From NCBI GenBank assembly GCA_016745075.1, contig JADGDD010000001.1, positions 1,427,125 to 1,491,124 of the forward strand: a stretch of DNA of 64,000 nt, read 5' to 3'. Below, one piece after another: positions 1 to 8,316 of the stretch; position 1 is the first letter of the stretch, and every line of letters starts with the position of its first letter. The notes under the pieces were generated by a model. That model was not told where the DNA came from. It saw nothing but the letters and a program-made list of their open reading frames with translations, and ran no database searches. The position numbers and the translations under genes were made by a program. Origin of the DNA: Planctomycetota bacterium (GTDB taxonomy: Bacteria > Planctomycetota > UBA11346).

Positions 1-1817
1 TTTTCTCGCTCTTGGTGCGTGTCTGCCTGAGTACCGGCCCGCAAAGGTTCATGGCACCGCGTACATGTCTGATCCTCTGGTGCGTTAATCATCCCACATT
101 TATTGCACGTCCGCGCTGCTAAACTTATTTCTCCGGGTGTTTTTGCCGTCGTTTGAACGGCAGAAGACCCTTCTTCCAACGGTTCTTCAAAACGGCTATC
201 CGTTCGCATAATTCCAGAGCTACGCCGCCGTAAGTGCGCGGCTTCTGTACCAGTTCTGGAAGACTCTACTTGGGTACTGCCAGAGCCTGGAACTTCTGGA
301 AATGGCGTTGGCACAGATGCTGAACGCCGCTCTGGTACAACCGTTGGAGCCGAGGCTATAGGCAATGCACCAACCCCAGAAACACTGGCACTTGGTGCTA
401 TCAGCTCCGGTACATGGCCAGACGCGGGCAAGCCAGCATCCGCACCCTGAGACAGAGGCAACTCTGCTGGTATGCCCATATCAACATCTGATTGAATATC
501 TATCGGTGCGAGTTCCATCGCCCCAGAATCAACTGGAGCTGGAATGGCTGAAGATGAAACAGGAGATTGTACTGATGAGGGCACAGTCAACTGGGCCTCA
601 GAAACAGCCGAATGCACTCCTGACTCCCACACTTCTGTGCCACGAGACTTCATGTAACCATTACGTTCAGCAACACGACACCACTCAATATAACACTCTT
701 CTACATCTGCACCGCGATCTTCAATTTTCTTCGCAAGCATTTTCATAATTAATGCAGAAATATCATCTGGAATACGTTTATTAATTGTTTGTGGAGCAGG
801 CGGTACCAACTCTCGATGTTTGGTCATAATTTCAAAACTAGATTGACCAACAAATGGTTTTTCTCCCGTTAAGGCAAAATATGCAGTAACGCCTAAAGCA
901 TACACATCACTACGGCCATCTAATTCTGCTCCCATACATTGTTCCGGACTCATATAGGCAGGTGTACCCATTGCAGAACCATGCGCAGTCAGGTCAGTGT
1001 CGCCATCTTTTCCTTCCATGTCTTTTGCTAAGCCAAAGTCGGCAATTTTCGCAGTACCCTCTTCATCAAGCAAAATATTATCAGGTTTAATATCTCTATG
1101 AACCAACCCTGTCCGGCTTACATATTCTAAAGCAGCAAGACATTGCACCATAATCGGAACAATTTCTTCTGCTGGTAAAACGAGTCGTTCTGCAATAACA
1201 CGAGCAAGACTCGTGCCTGCAACGTACTCAATCACCATATAGTGAAGACCGTCAGATTCACCAAAATCATGAACGCCCACAATGTTTTGGTGGGTAATAC
1301 GAGCAATACTTTTGGCTTCACGATGAAAGCGTTTAATAAATTCCGCATTATTTACTAAAGCTGGGTTTAAAATCTTAATCGCCACCATGCGTTCAAGACT
1401 GACCTGCATACCCTTGTACACCGTCCCCATACCACCATGGCCAAGACATTCTACCAGTTCATACCCACCGATAGTTTGACCGAGGTAAGGGTCATCTGTT
1501 TCCCCGTACCTACTTGCATCAACAATAGGCTCCTCAGAACTATCATCTAAATCTACCTTGATAATACGTGGTTCTGATACTTTTGATATTGGTGGTACCG
1601 TTTTCGGTAAAGAAATAACAGGCTCTGAAACAGACGAGGGGTCATCATCTATAACCAGTTTCTGATTGTTCTTTTTCTCACTTTTTCCCTCAATTGTGGC
1701 TTCTTCGCTAATCGGATCAAGCATTGGCAGAAGCGTGCTCCCCGATTCCTCATCTGACCGGTCAGTACTTGGCAGCACTGGAATCTCGCTCGAAGAGGGA
1801 TCAAAGGGGTCAGACAT
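1..1817 (-). CDS. Hanks-type serine/threonine protein kinase with C-terminal zinc ribbon (3' end off window)
   Basis: A minus-strand reading frame stays open from an ATG at 1817 to the left edge (605 codons visible). GGAAGG five bases upstream supports this start. After about 115 acidic, low-complexity residues comes a complete kinase domain (about residues 118-385): glycine loop GHGGMG near residue 125, VAIKIL lysine, VHRDIKPDN catalytic loop near 239, ADFGLAK near 259 and PAYMSPEQ. A Pro/Ser/Ala-rich linker of about 170 residues follows, then a C-x2-C-x10-C-x2-C zinc-ribbon-like motif near residues 567-584. Kinases of this family phosphorylate proteins on Ser/Thr in the cytoplasm. No PASTA or transmembrane segment is visible before the window ends, so the sensory part, if any, lies outside. 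The target is unknown. Confidence 0.93.
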   Translation of the reverse strand, partial: MSDPFDPSSSEIPVLPSTDRSDEESGSTLLPMLDPISEEATIEGKSEKKNNQKLVIDDDPSSVSEPVISLPKTVPPISKVSEPRIIKVDLDDSSEEPIVDASRYGETDDPYLGQTIGGYELVECLGHGGMGTVYKGMQVSLERMVAIKILNPALVNNAEFIKRFHREAKSIARITHQNIVGVHDFGESDGLHYMVIEYVAGTSLARVIAERLVLPAEEIVPIMVQCLAALEYVSRTGLVHRDIKPDNILLDEEGTAKIADFGLAKDMEGKDGDTDLTAHGSAMGTPAYMSPEQCMGAELDGRSDVYALGVTAYFALTGEKPFVGQSSFEIMTKHRELVPPAPQTINKRIPDDISALIMKMLAKKIEDRGADVEECYIEWCRVAERNGYMKSRGTEVWESGVHSAVSEAQLTVPSSVQSPVSSSAIPAPVDSGAMELAPIDIQSDVDMGIPAELPLSQGADAGLPASGHVPELIAPSASVSGVGALPIASAPTVVPERRSASVPTPFPEVPGSGSTQVESSRTGTEAAHLRRRSSGIMRTDSRFEEPLEEGSSAVQTTAKTPGEISLAARTCNKCGMINAPEDQTCTRCHEPLRAGTQADTHQERE

Positions 1818-2060
1818 GCAGGCCTTCCAAATCGGTAAAGAAGCAATGCACCACGCGTGCAATTGAGTACATGTTTAGCGTACAATGGAAGCACTTCTGA
1901 CTCAAGCATGCTTTTTCCCAAAAACAAGAGACACTTGCATCATAAGAAGCGTTTAACGAGACAGCCAGTGACAAATGATTGCCCCGTATCAAGAAAGAGC
2001 TTCCCATACATCTGACATGACCTCATGACACTATCACACCCCATTCCACTAACCTAAAAG

Positions 2061-2143
2061 TCATCTCAAAACTCCGCCCGAGCCTAGCGCCGTCTATTTT
2101 GGATTCGAGTAAGCTTAGGCGATGTGGTAAAGTTTTGAAATGG
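2061..2143. repeat. Long imperfect inverted repeat downstream of the AraC gene
   Basis: The left arm (about 2062-2088) and right arm (about 2112-2143) share CATYTCAAAACT and GCCTA-type blocks in inverse orientation around a loop of roughly 23 bases. It sits just past the stop of the AraC gene in the 329-base gap before the kinase, so it may be a transcription terminator, though no clear U-run follows. Apart from this repeat I see nothing in 1818-2146 but probable kinase upstream sequence. Confidence 0.45.
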
Positions 2144-2146
2144 CTT

Positions 2147-2980
2147 CTAGTAAGTGGACTGCTGTTTTTTATGATAAGCCTTCGGAGAACAACCCATCCG
2201 AGTCATAAAGAAACGGCGAAAATGGTGTTGGTCGTAAAAACCAAGTGTATCGGCAATGTCTTTGATTGAAAGGCCAGGCGATTCAAGCAACAGCAAACTT
2301 CGACGTAATTTATGGTCCATCTGGTATTGATGCACACTCTTACCTATCGCCTGTTTGAATTTTTTCTCAAATGTTTTAGGATGCATTTTCGCATGGCCGG
2401 CCAAATCATTAATTGTTAAATTCTGACCTATGTTTTTCTCTATCATCGATCGCATTTTTTGCATAACAACATCAGAATTGCCTGCATCTGGCTCATACAT
2501 TAACGCTAATTCAACCAAAAGTTCTATAAACAAAGCCGATGCACGAACAGTATCTAACAATGATTCTGAATGGAAATAATGTTGTATACGCTCAAAATAT
2601 GTCAGTAATAATTTTCCATCAGAGATGTTCATCTGTACCGGCAAACGGACATGTTTACCAGAAATACTCTTCTTTGAAAAGGCCTCCACTAAACAATCAT
2701 CGACGTGGGACACCACCCCAACCGAAGAGAGCAGTAAATTATCACTGCTCCTTTTTTCACCCCTATAGTTATTCCCAGGCAACAGAACATAAACATCCCC
2801 TGCACCCATCAATACTGGCCGTTCATTTTCGAATATTTCCCATTCCCCTTCGGAAATATACAGTATTTCTAGGTGTTTTTTTGGATAGATATACGGATAG
2901 ACAAAACCTCGACGAATGAAGTGTGACTCTGCTCGTGCTACCGTCCTCAACTCTCCCACATAGACATCACAATACTGCAT
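2147..2980 (-). CDS. AraC-family transcriptional regulator
   Basis: A 277-residue protein. The N-terminal part (about residues 15-160) looks like a cupin-type ligand-sensing domain. The C-terminal part (about 175-275) is a double helix-turn-helix of the AraC/XylS family, recognisable by NLTINDLAGHAKMHPKTFEK and the second-helix signature DIADTLGFYDQHHFRRFF. It is divergent from the GH172 gene with only 86 bases between them, a usual arrangement for a regulator and the sugar-degrading gene it controls. The inducer is probably a sugar or oligosaccharide, but this is inference from context. It is a cytoplasmic DNA-binding protein of complete length for the family. Confidence 0.92.
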   Translation of the reverse strand: MQYCDVYVGELRTVARAESHFIRRGFVYPYIYPKKHLEILYISEGEWEIFENERPVLMGAGDVYVLLPGNNYRGEKRSSDNLLLSSVGVVSHVDDCLVEAFSKKSISGKHVRLPVQMNISDGKLLLTYFERIQHYFHSESLLDTVRASALFIELLVELALMYEPDAGNSDVVMQKMRSMIEKNIGQNLTINDLAGHAKMHPKTFEKKFKQAIGKSVHQYQMDHKLRRSLLLLESPGLSIKDIADTLGFYDQHHFRRFFMTRMGCSPKAYHKKQQSTY

Positions 2981-3016
2981 AACTCCGAATATACCAATTT
3001 AATGCTCTTTTTCAAC

Positions 3017-3045
3017 TTGTTCCCTCAAAAATAACTACATACAAT
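3017..3045 (+). promoter_or_regulatory. Candidate promoter of the GH172 gene
   Basis: TTGTTC (3017-3022), a 17-base spacer and TACAAT (3040-3045) resemble a sigma-70-type promoter. Transcription would start near 3052, about 15 bases before the ATG at 3067. The site lies in the short AraC/GH172 divergent gap, where the regulator would be expected to bind. Confidence 0.45.
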
Positions 3046-3066
3046 AACAACATCTTAGGGGCCCCC

Positions 3067-4260
3067 ATGACAACACCACTCTTCCAAAAGCCACACAATA
3101 CCGTTACCCGTTGGATTTCATTTGAAAACCCGACTGGTGAGAAAGGACACGCCGCAATGGAAGGCGGTGGCGGCAAAGGCCATGCTTGTGACGACGTTCA
3201 AGCAAACAGCTCACGGACCATAGCTACCATTACTGGCTGCGGCACCATCCATCGGATGTGGTTTACCACAGGCATTCGTGAAAATCCAATGCTACTGCGC
3301 GGCATACGACTGGAGATATATTGGGATGGAGCAGAAACACCTGCAGTATCTGTCCCATTTCCAGATTTCTTTTGCTCGGTCTTTGGCGAGAAAAAACCAC
3401 TAGAGAATGCACTCTTTGTAGACCCTGAAGGCTCATCATTTTGTGCACACATTCCCATGCCTTTTCGCACAGAAGCTCGTATTATTATCATAAATGATAA
3501 TGAGCAAAAAATATCACTTTTTTATGACATCAACTACACGCTCACAACCACGCCACATGAAAAAGACATTATGTACTTCCATAGTTACTGGCACCGACAA
3601 CTCACCACAACGCTTGGTGCAGACTTTGAAATACTGCCACTCGTTCATGGGGAAGGACGTTTCCTTGGCAGCAACGTAGGCGCAATCATCAACCCCGATT
3701 GTGTTGGTCTTTCGTGGTTTGGTGAGGGCGAATTCAAGGCTTACCTAGATGGCGATGACAAACACCCAACTTTAGCTGGCACTGGCCTCGAAGACTACCT
3801 CTCCACTGCTTGGGGACTTGGCGAATATATCACTCACTATAATGGCTGTCTCAAAAACGATGCAGGAAAACAGGCCTCCTTTTATCGTTTCCATATTCCT
3901 GACCCCATCTACTTTGATACAAATTGCCGCATCACTCTTCAACAACTCGGAGGCGCAAGTAAACAGTGCTTACAACAAATAGAAGACAAAGGCGTACCGA
4001 TTATGCCAACGGCACTCCACCCTCAAACAGGATCGGTATTTCTACTCGACGAAGAAAAGCCCCCTATTAATTGGCATGACGACCTCTATCCAGAAAATAC
4101 TTTTATGACTTTTTATCGTGAAGATGATTATTGTGCAACGGCCTATTTCTATCTCAAATCACCAGAAAATAATTTACCTGCAATCCAGGATATCACGATT
4201 CGCCAAGCGAAAGTATCAACTACATCTGGTAAAGCTGGCAACGAAGGCCTTATCCACTAA
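3067..4260 (+). CDS. GH172-family glycoside hydrolase (DUF2961)
   Basis: A 397-residue protein with DUF2961 family hallmarks: N-terminal SFENPTGEKGHAAMEGGGGK, then GCGTIHRMWF, and the block WFGEGEFKAYLDGD followed by TGLEDY. In characterised GH172 enzymes (difructose-dianhydride and arabinofuranoside-acting) two glutamates catalyse the reaction; here the candidates are E220/E222 and E242. There is no signal peptide, so the enzyme probably works in the cytoplasm on imported oligosaccharides, perhaps furanosides. The start is the ATG at 3067, with TAGGGG just upstream. It is divergent from an AraC regulator that presumably controls it. Substrate specificity cannot be read from sequence. Confidence 0.9.
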   Translation: MTTPLFQKPHNTVTRWISFENPTGEKGHAAMEGGGGKGHACDDVQANSSRTIATITGCGTIHRMWFTTGIRENPMLLRGIRLEIYWDGAETPAVSVPFPDFFCSVFGEKKPLENALFVDPEGSSFCAHIPMPFRTEARIIIINDNEQKISLFYDINYTLTTTPHEKDIMYFHSYWHRQLTTTLGADFEILPLVHGEGRFLGSNVGAIINPDCVGLSWFGEGEFKAYLDGDDKHPTLAGTGLEDYLSTAWGLGEYITHYNGCLKNDAGKQASFYRFHIPDPIYFDTNCRITLQQLGGASKQCLQQIEDKGVPIMPTALHPQTGSVFLLDEEKPPINWHDDLYPENTFMTFYREDDYCATAYFYLKSPENNLPAIQDITIRQAKVSTTSGKAGNEGLIH

Positions 4261-4423
4261 AAAAACTCATTCTCCAAACAAGCAAAATCAACTACATTGA
4301 CACGCCATTTTTTACCCTCTTTTTCATGAAAAGCAGCAAAACGTTTCGTGGTACACTTCATTCCGTGTTAACCCTATGCTTACCGCTTGTGATAGACCCA
4401 ATAAACTTTAACGTTACATAAGA

Positions 4424-5659
4424 ATGACTATAATTGAGATGAAACATTCACGAGAGCTAAAGCGTTTACGCCGCCTTGCTCTCGCTGCACAAGGTTTGCT
4501 ACAAGCGCAACCTTATGGGCGTGGTTTGGCGGGAGCGCGTAAAGCGATTAACCACATCGGTTATGTACAGATCGACACTATATCGGTGGTCGAACGAGCA
4601 CATCATCATGTTTTTTATTCTAGGGTGCCTCAATTCAAACCAACCATGACGAATCAAATGTTACTCGATAGAGATATTTTTGAGTATTGGGTACACGCGG
4701 CTGCCTTTCTACCCATCGCCGATTTTCGTTTTTCTTTACCTTACAAGCACGCCATTAAAAGTGGTCAGACCCATTGGTATAAAAACTCTGATAAAAAACT
4801 TATGAATGAACTGTTGACACGCATACGTTTAGATGGGCCAATACGGTCTCGGGATGTGGAAACGAACACCACAAAACGTGCTGGCTGGTGGGATTGGAAA
4901 CCCGCCAAAAAGGCATTAGAACAAATGTATATGCAAGGTGATCTCATGGTCAGCGACCGCGAAGGTTTCCAGAAAAAATATGATCTCACCGAACGGGTAC
5001 TGCCATCTCACGTTGATTCCACAATGCCCAGCATAGAAGAATTTGCGGCCCACATTCTTGATCAACAATTGCGCTGTCATGGACTTGTTTCACTCAAAGG
5101 CCTAACCTATCAGCGTAGAAATACGACACTACGTAAAGCCGTTAAATCACTAGTAAACGAAAGATTGGCGCAGCGTACCTTAGAGCAAGTCCGCGTGAAC
5201 AGTGGTGAGATTTTTATACTGGAAGCCGGGGCGCTCGAACGCCCTCTCCCTCAGTTAAAGAGCCGCATGTTAATTCTTTCACCATTCGACAACAGTGTCA
5301 TTCAACGCGAACGACTCAAAACATTGTTTCAATATGACTACCAGTTAGAATGTTATGTACCAGCAAACAAACGACAGTATGGCTATTTTTGCCTACCCTT
5401 ACTTTACCGCGATGAATTTATTGGACGGATGGACTGTAAGGCCCATCGAAAAAACAACCATTTAGAGATAAAGTCACTGCATTGGGAACAACACCATTTT
5501 GATGAAGACTTAGTTATTGCCGCATTTGTAAATGCCATTACAAAATTTTGTCATTTTCAAGAATGTGACTCAGTGTCTTTGACGGCAGCTCACCCACAAC
5601 ATTTAACGCAACGTTTACACAATGCACTAAAACCTCTAGAATCACAATGCTATGAGTAA
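4424..5659 (+). CDS. Winged-helix DNA glycosylase, YcaQ/AlkX-like
   Basis: A 411-residue protein of the HTH_42 (AlkZ/YcaQ) superfamily, built of tandem winged-helix domains. The family removes bulky alkylated bases, and AlkX/YcaQ members unhook interstrand crosslinks. The active-site signature near residue 47 is Q-I-D (VQIDTISVVERAHHHVFYSR), matching the Q-hydrophobic-D form of the AlkX branch rather than the Q-hydrophobic-Q form of AlkZ. Other family blocks are FEYWVHAAAFLP and SPFDNSVIQRERLK. Start 4424 is the first ATG; 4439 is an alternative. It is the first of four DNA-repair-type genes within 6 kb on this strand. Confidence 0.88.
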   Translation: MTIIEMKHSRELKRLRRLALAAQGLLQAQPYGRGLAGARKAINHIGYVQIDTISVVERAHHHVFYSRVPQFKPTMTNQMLLDRDIFEYWVHAAAFLPIADFRFSLPYKHAIKSGQTHWYKNSDKKLMNELLTRIRLDGPIRSRDVETNTTKRAGWWDWKPAKKALEQMYMQGDLMVSDREGFQKKYDLTERVLPSHVDSTMPSIEEFAAHILDQQLRCHGLVSLKGLTYQRRNTTLRKAVKSLVNERLAQRTLEQVRVNSGEIFILEAGALERPLPQLKSRMLILSPFDNSVIQRERLKTLFQYDYQLECYVPANKRQYGYFCLPLLYRDEFIGRMDCKAHRKNNHLEIKSLHWEQHHFDEDLVIAAFVNAITKFCHFQECDSVSLTAAHPQHLTQRLHNALKPLESQCYE

Positions 5660-5717
5660 GTGCCTCACAAGCCGCTATGATTCTTGCTACACATCCTTTG
5701 AACTCAAGCGTTAGCTT
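5654..5717 (+). other. attC-like spacer after the DNA glycosylase gene
   Basis: The spacer starts with TAAGTGCCTCACAAGCC and ends with GAACTCAAGCGTTAGCT. The right end has the form of an integron attC simple site (L' box then GCGTTAG). The left end lacks the expected RYYYAAC core (it reads GCCTCAC), so a full recombination site is not demonstrated. The rest of the gap, 5718-6030, has no convincing gene. It includes a small hairpin-forming stretch near 5983-6000 (CCTGCCAC / GTGGCGGG). Confidence 0.3.
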
Positions 5718-6030
5718 TATACAAATCCATGAAAAAACATGACATCGATGATGTGACTTGGTAGGTATATTGAGACGTCTCTCTGTATTTGAAAAATATT
5801 GTACCAAGAATGAATCTGGATATAAAACCTCCTCGTCATACTCACTTCTATTGTATGAGCATTCCCGTTCTATTTTACATCCTCAAAATCGAGTAATTTT
5901 TGGGTGCAGGAACCCGCCGGTAGCATTTTGTAGTTGCTGGCGACCTGTAACTTGTAAGATTATTTTGTTCATTAACCCTATTCCTGCCACTTGTGGCGGG
6001 CCTGCTGAACTTGGTCCTTAGACGCACTCT

Positions 6031-6159
6031 ATGAATAAATTAATCATTTGTGATGCACAATTTGTGGAAGTATTTGATAGAGATACTGGAAATCACATTC
6101 ATAAAAGAAACTTCACAGCTAACCACAACATCGGCGGTGGAACTTACCGTTACATGTAG
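6031..6159 (+). CDS. Possible 42-residue protein
   Basis: A short frame with ATG at 6031 and TAG at 6157-6159. It is limited upstream by an in-frame TAG, so no longer version exists. The product starts MNKLIICDAQFVEVFDRDTG and ends GGGTYRYM; I do not recognise it. It ends 17 bases before the start of the GyrI-like gene, suggesting a joint transcript, but it has only a weak ribosome-binding site and may be non-coding. Confidence 0.3.
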   Translation: MNKLIICDAQFVEVFDRDTGNHIHKRNFTANHNIGGGTYRYM

Positions 6160-6176
6160 AAAAAAAGGAAAACCTT

Positions 6177-6632
6177 ATGAAGGTTGTACACATTGCTGAA
6201 AAAACAATATATGGCATCTCTACAAGAACAACAAATGCACAAGAGATGAATCCTGAAACTGCCCAAATTGGCAACATATGGAGAAAATTCGATCGTGAAA
6301 TACCTGTCGATTATCAAAATGGAGAAAGGGTTTATGGTGTCTATTATAACTATGAATCAGACGCAAATGGTGAATTTAACGTATTAGCAGGGTATGAAAA
6401 AGAAAACAATACCCTTGATAAAACAACTATCCACAATGGTAAATATTTAGTTTTTGAAGGGAAAGCAAAATCAGCAGATGATAACGCACGAGTTCAAGCT
6501 GTCATAGAGACTTGGGGGAAAATTTGGGAGTATTTTAAAAATGAAAACTCAGAATACAAAAGGTCCTACCAATCAGATTTTGAATATTATAAAAGTCGCA
6601 GTGATATAGATATTTGTATTTCAATTATTTAA
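6177..6632 (+). CDS. GyrI-like / AraC effector-binding domain protein
   Basis: A 151-residue stand-alone small-molecule-binding domain of the GyrI/SbmC superfamily. Visible family features are the N-terminal beta strand with GISTRTTNAQE, the middle block IGNIWRKFDREIPVDYQNG, YGVYYNYESDANGEFNVLAGYE, and the C-terminal SDFEYY. Such proteins bind hydrophobic or cationic ligands, and some protect gyrase or act as transcriptional co-sensors; no DNA-binding domain is attached here. AAAGGAAAA precedes the ATG at good spacing. The local sequence is AT-rich, as elsewhere in this accessory block. Confidence 0.8.
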   Translation: MKVVHIAEKTIYGISTRTTNAQEMNPETAQIGNIWRKFDREIPVDYQNGERVYGVYYNYESDANGEFNVLAGYEKENNTLDKTTIHNGKYLVFEGKAKSADDNARVQAVIETWGKIWEYFKNENSEYKRSYQSDFEYYKSRSDIDICISII

Positions 6633-6669
6633 AGCACAGAACACGTCATAACACAGGATTAAATACAAC

Positions 6670-6918
6670 ATGTGGGAATGTCTCAATAGCGTGGATGGCA
6701 TTAAGTTCGTAGACAAAGAAGAAACGGTCGATCTCACGAACTCTCCAATATCTGTAATAAAGGTTGAAGACTGGGGAGATGTTGTGATTAAGATAGATGG
6801 CATTGATGGATGCGCTGTAGTCATGATGGCAAGCGGAATGGTGAAAGTCCCCCTAGAATACAATGACCTTATTCCATTAAGGTCATTTAAAAACTGGTTC
6901 AATAGAGTCTGTAAATAA
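6670..6918 (+). CDS. Hypothetical 82-residue protein
   Basis: A short plus-strand gene 37 bases after the GyrI-like gene. The product is soluble and beta-rich (ISVIKVEDWGDVVIKIDGIDG, then GMVKVPLEYNDLIPLRSF), with no signal peptide or membrane helix. I do not recognise a family. Codon use resembles its neighbours and the frame is uninterrupted, so it is probably real and perhaps co-transcribed with the upstream gene. Confidence 0.55.
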   Translation: MWECLNSVDGIKFVDKEETVDLTNSPISVIKVEDWGDVVIKIDGIDGCAVVMMASGMVKVPLEYNDLIPLRSFKNWFNRVCK

Positions 6919-6961
6919 GCACCTCACAAAGCAGTCTTATAATAAGACCACAACATGACTT

Positions 6962-6995
6962 ACGTAAGATTGTTGTCTGTATAATAATCTTACGT
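6962..6995. repeat. Perfect 10-bp inverted repeat
   Basis: ACGTAAGATT (6962-6971) and AATCTTACGT (6986-6995) form a perfect inverted repeat around 14 bases. It follows the 82-residue gene and could be a weak terminator or a protein-binding site. The 5' edge of this spacer (6915-6933) shares TAAG..CCTCACAA with the spacer after the DNA glycosylase gene at about 5657. Confidence 0.5.
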
Positions 6996-7165
6996 CTTAA
7001 ATGCCTCTGCACCTTGTCACTTCAATCTCCTTAACTTTCTCCTACAAAAGAAAATGAGGCAACAAACCACACAATTTTGCGCGAAAATTGGTGGAAACAA
7101 AAGGCTTGATCAGTAGTACATACACTGTTAGAAAACCAACATCATAATCAAGGAGGATACTCAAG

Positions 7166-7667
7166 ATGGAATGGAATAACATTTTAAACGTGAACGATAT
7201 ATCCATTGAGACAGGAGACCCGGTAGCATCCGCCAAGCACTATCAAAGCGGCAGCTCCCAGTTGAACTCTAAAACAATGGGGGCAAAAAATAGCCTTTGA
7301 TATACGTATAATCCCACCCGGAAAAATGGCAGTTCCATATCATTTTCACCACCAAAATGAAGAACTCTTTCTCATTATAGAAAGGGAAGCAACATTACGG
7401 CAGAATGATTGCAAAAGAATCGTCAAAAAAGGAGGCCTCCTCTTTTTTACAAATGGCCCTGAAGGGGCGCACCAATTGTATAACCATACAGATAAACCAG
7501 TAAAATATTTTGATTTAATAACTCAAAGGGAGGGCGATGTTTGTGAGTATCCAGATTCGGACAAAGTCAATTGCGGCGAAGTTTATCAGAAAAAAGATCA
7601 GGTTGATTATTTCACAGGAGAAGAAATGCCTGCACCATTTTGGAATGAATTACTGGGCAAAAACTAA
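7166..7667 (+). pseudogene. Cupin-domain protein interrupted by a single-base frameshift
   Basis: A strong ribosome-binding site (AAGGAGG) precedes ATG 7166, which opens a frame reading MEWNNILNVNDISIETGDPV and stopping at TGA 7298-7300. The cupin core lies one frame away: KIAFDIRIIPPGKMAVPYHF then HHQNEELFLIIE, to the stop at 7667. Removing one A from the six-A run at 7285-7290 joins them into one continuous protein of about 166 residues with normal family layout (GAK-IAFDIRIIPPGK-HFHH-NEELF). The cupin fold binds metal through the HxH and E residues; the substrate is unknown. It is a genuine frameshift, a sequencing slip, or slippage-dependent expression. Confidence 0.8.
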
Positions 7668-7682
7668 TACATTAAAACAACA

Positions 7683-7733
7683 TGCTAACCATTACGATTA
7701 TCTCTAATATTGACGGCTCTTCCTGCGTTAGCA
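7683..7733. repeat. TGCTAAC/GTTAGCA inverted core pair (attC-like)
   Basis: TGCTAAC (7683-7689) and GTTAGCA (7727-7733) are exact inverse complements 37 bases apart, the spacing and sequence type of integron attC core sites. The bases inside do not pair as L-boxes should, so the resemblance is partial. It lies directly after the cupin gene, where a cassette-end site would be expected. Confidence 0.3.
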
Positions 7734-7856
7734 GCACATTAACAAACAGGAAATATTATTGAAAAAAGCATTCAGATGAACAACAAAGAAAAGATCATTC
7801 AAGAACAAAACCAGACAGACCCAACATACATTCACGCTAGACATTGAGACAAAGAC

Positions 7857-8243
7857 ATGAACGAAGAAAATAAGAATCCAATATTTGGTCCGGAAAGAGT
7901 TGTTGATACCGATTTTCGTGATTCACGGAAATTACATTATGATTTCTTCAAACATCTTACAACTTTATCAACGGGATCAATCTTATTGTTAGTTACGTTT
8001 CTTGAAAAAATATTTCAAAATCCACAATGGCCACGTTTGATTATTTGGGTTATCTGCACTTTTATTCTCGTAACTTTAGGATCACTTCTTTCAATGCTTT
8101 TATCAACAGTGATAATTGAAAATAGCGGTAAACATAAGAAATCAGTTGGGACTTTAGCTGATATTTCTGGGTTCTTAAATCTTACTTTTTTCGTTACCGC
8201 TCTTATACTGCTAGCCATTTTTGTAGGGAAAAACTTTAGTTAA
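7857..8243 (+). CDS. Small integral membrane protein, unknown function
   Basis: A 128-residue protein with three predicted membrane helices: about residues 36-53 (TLSTGSILLLVTFLEKIF), 60-88 (a long hydrophobic stretch starting LIIWVICTFILVTLG) and 104-126. The N-terminal 30 residues are charged and cytoplasm-like. I do not recognise a family; proteins of this shape are common as accessory cargo. It stands alone between long spacers. Confidence 0.6.
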   Translation: MNEENKNPIFGPERVVDTDFRDSRKLHYDFFKHLTTLSTGSILLLVTFLEKIFQNPQWPRLIIWVICTFILVTLGSLLSMLLSTVIIENSGKHKKSVGTLADISGFLNLTFFVTALILLAIFVGKNFS

Positions 8244-8316
8244 CAAAATCTTCCACCAAATTCATTAAAACATACCGATGAACGGTGCATTAACATGCTA
8301 CAAAGGGTTTTCTTTT

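Noticed and set aside
1810-2007. A 65-codon minus-strand frame upstream of the kinase
   Set aside because: No ribosome-binding site, overlaps the kinase start, and the product is not protein-like.
5758-6021. An 87-codon plus-strand frame in the spacer after the DNA glycosylase gene
   Set aside because: No start with a ribosome-binding site; translation is compositionally odd and lies within the attC-like spacer.
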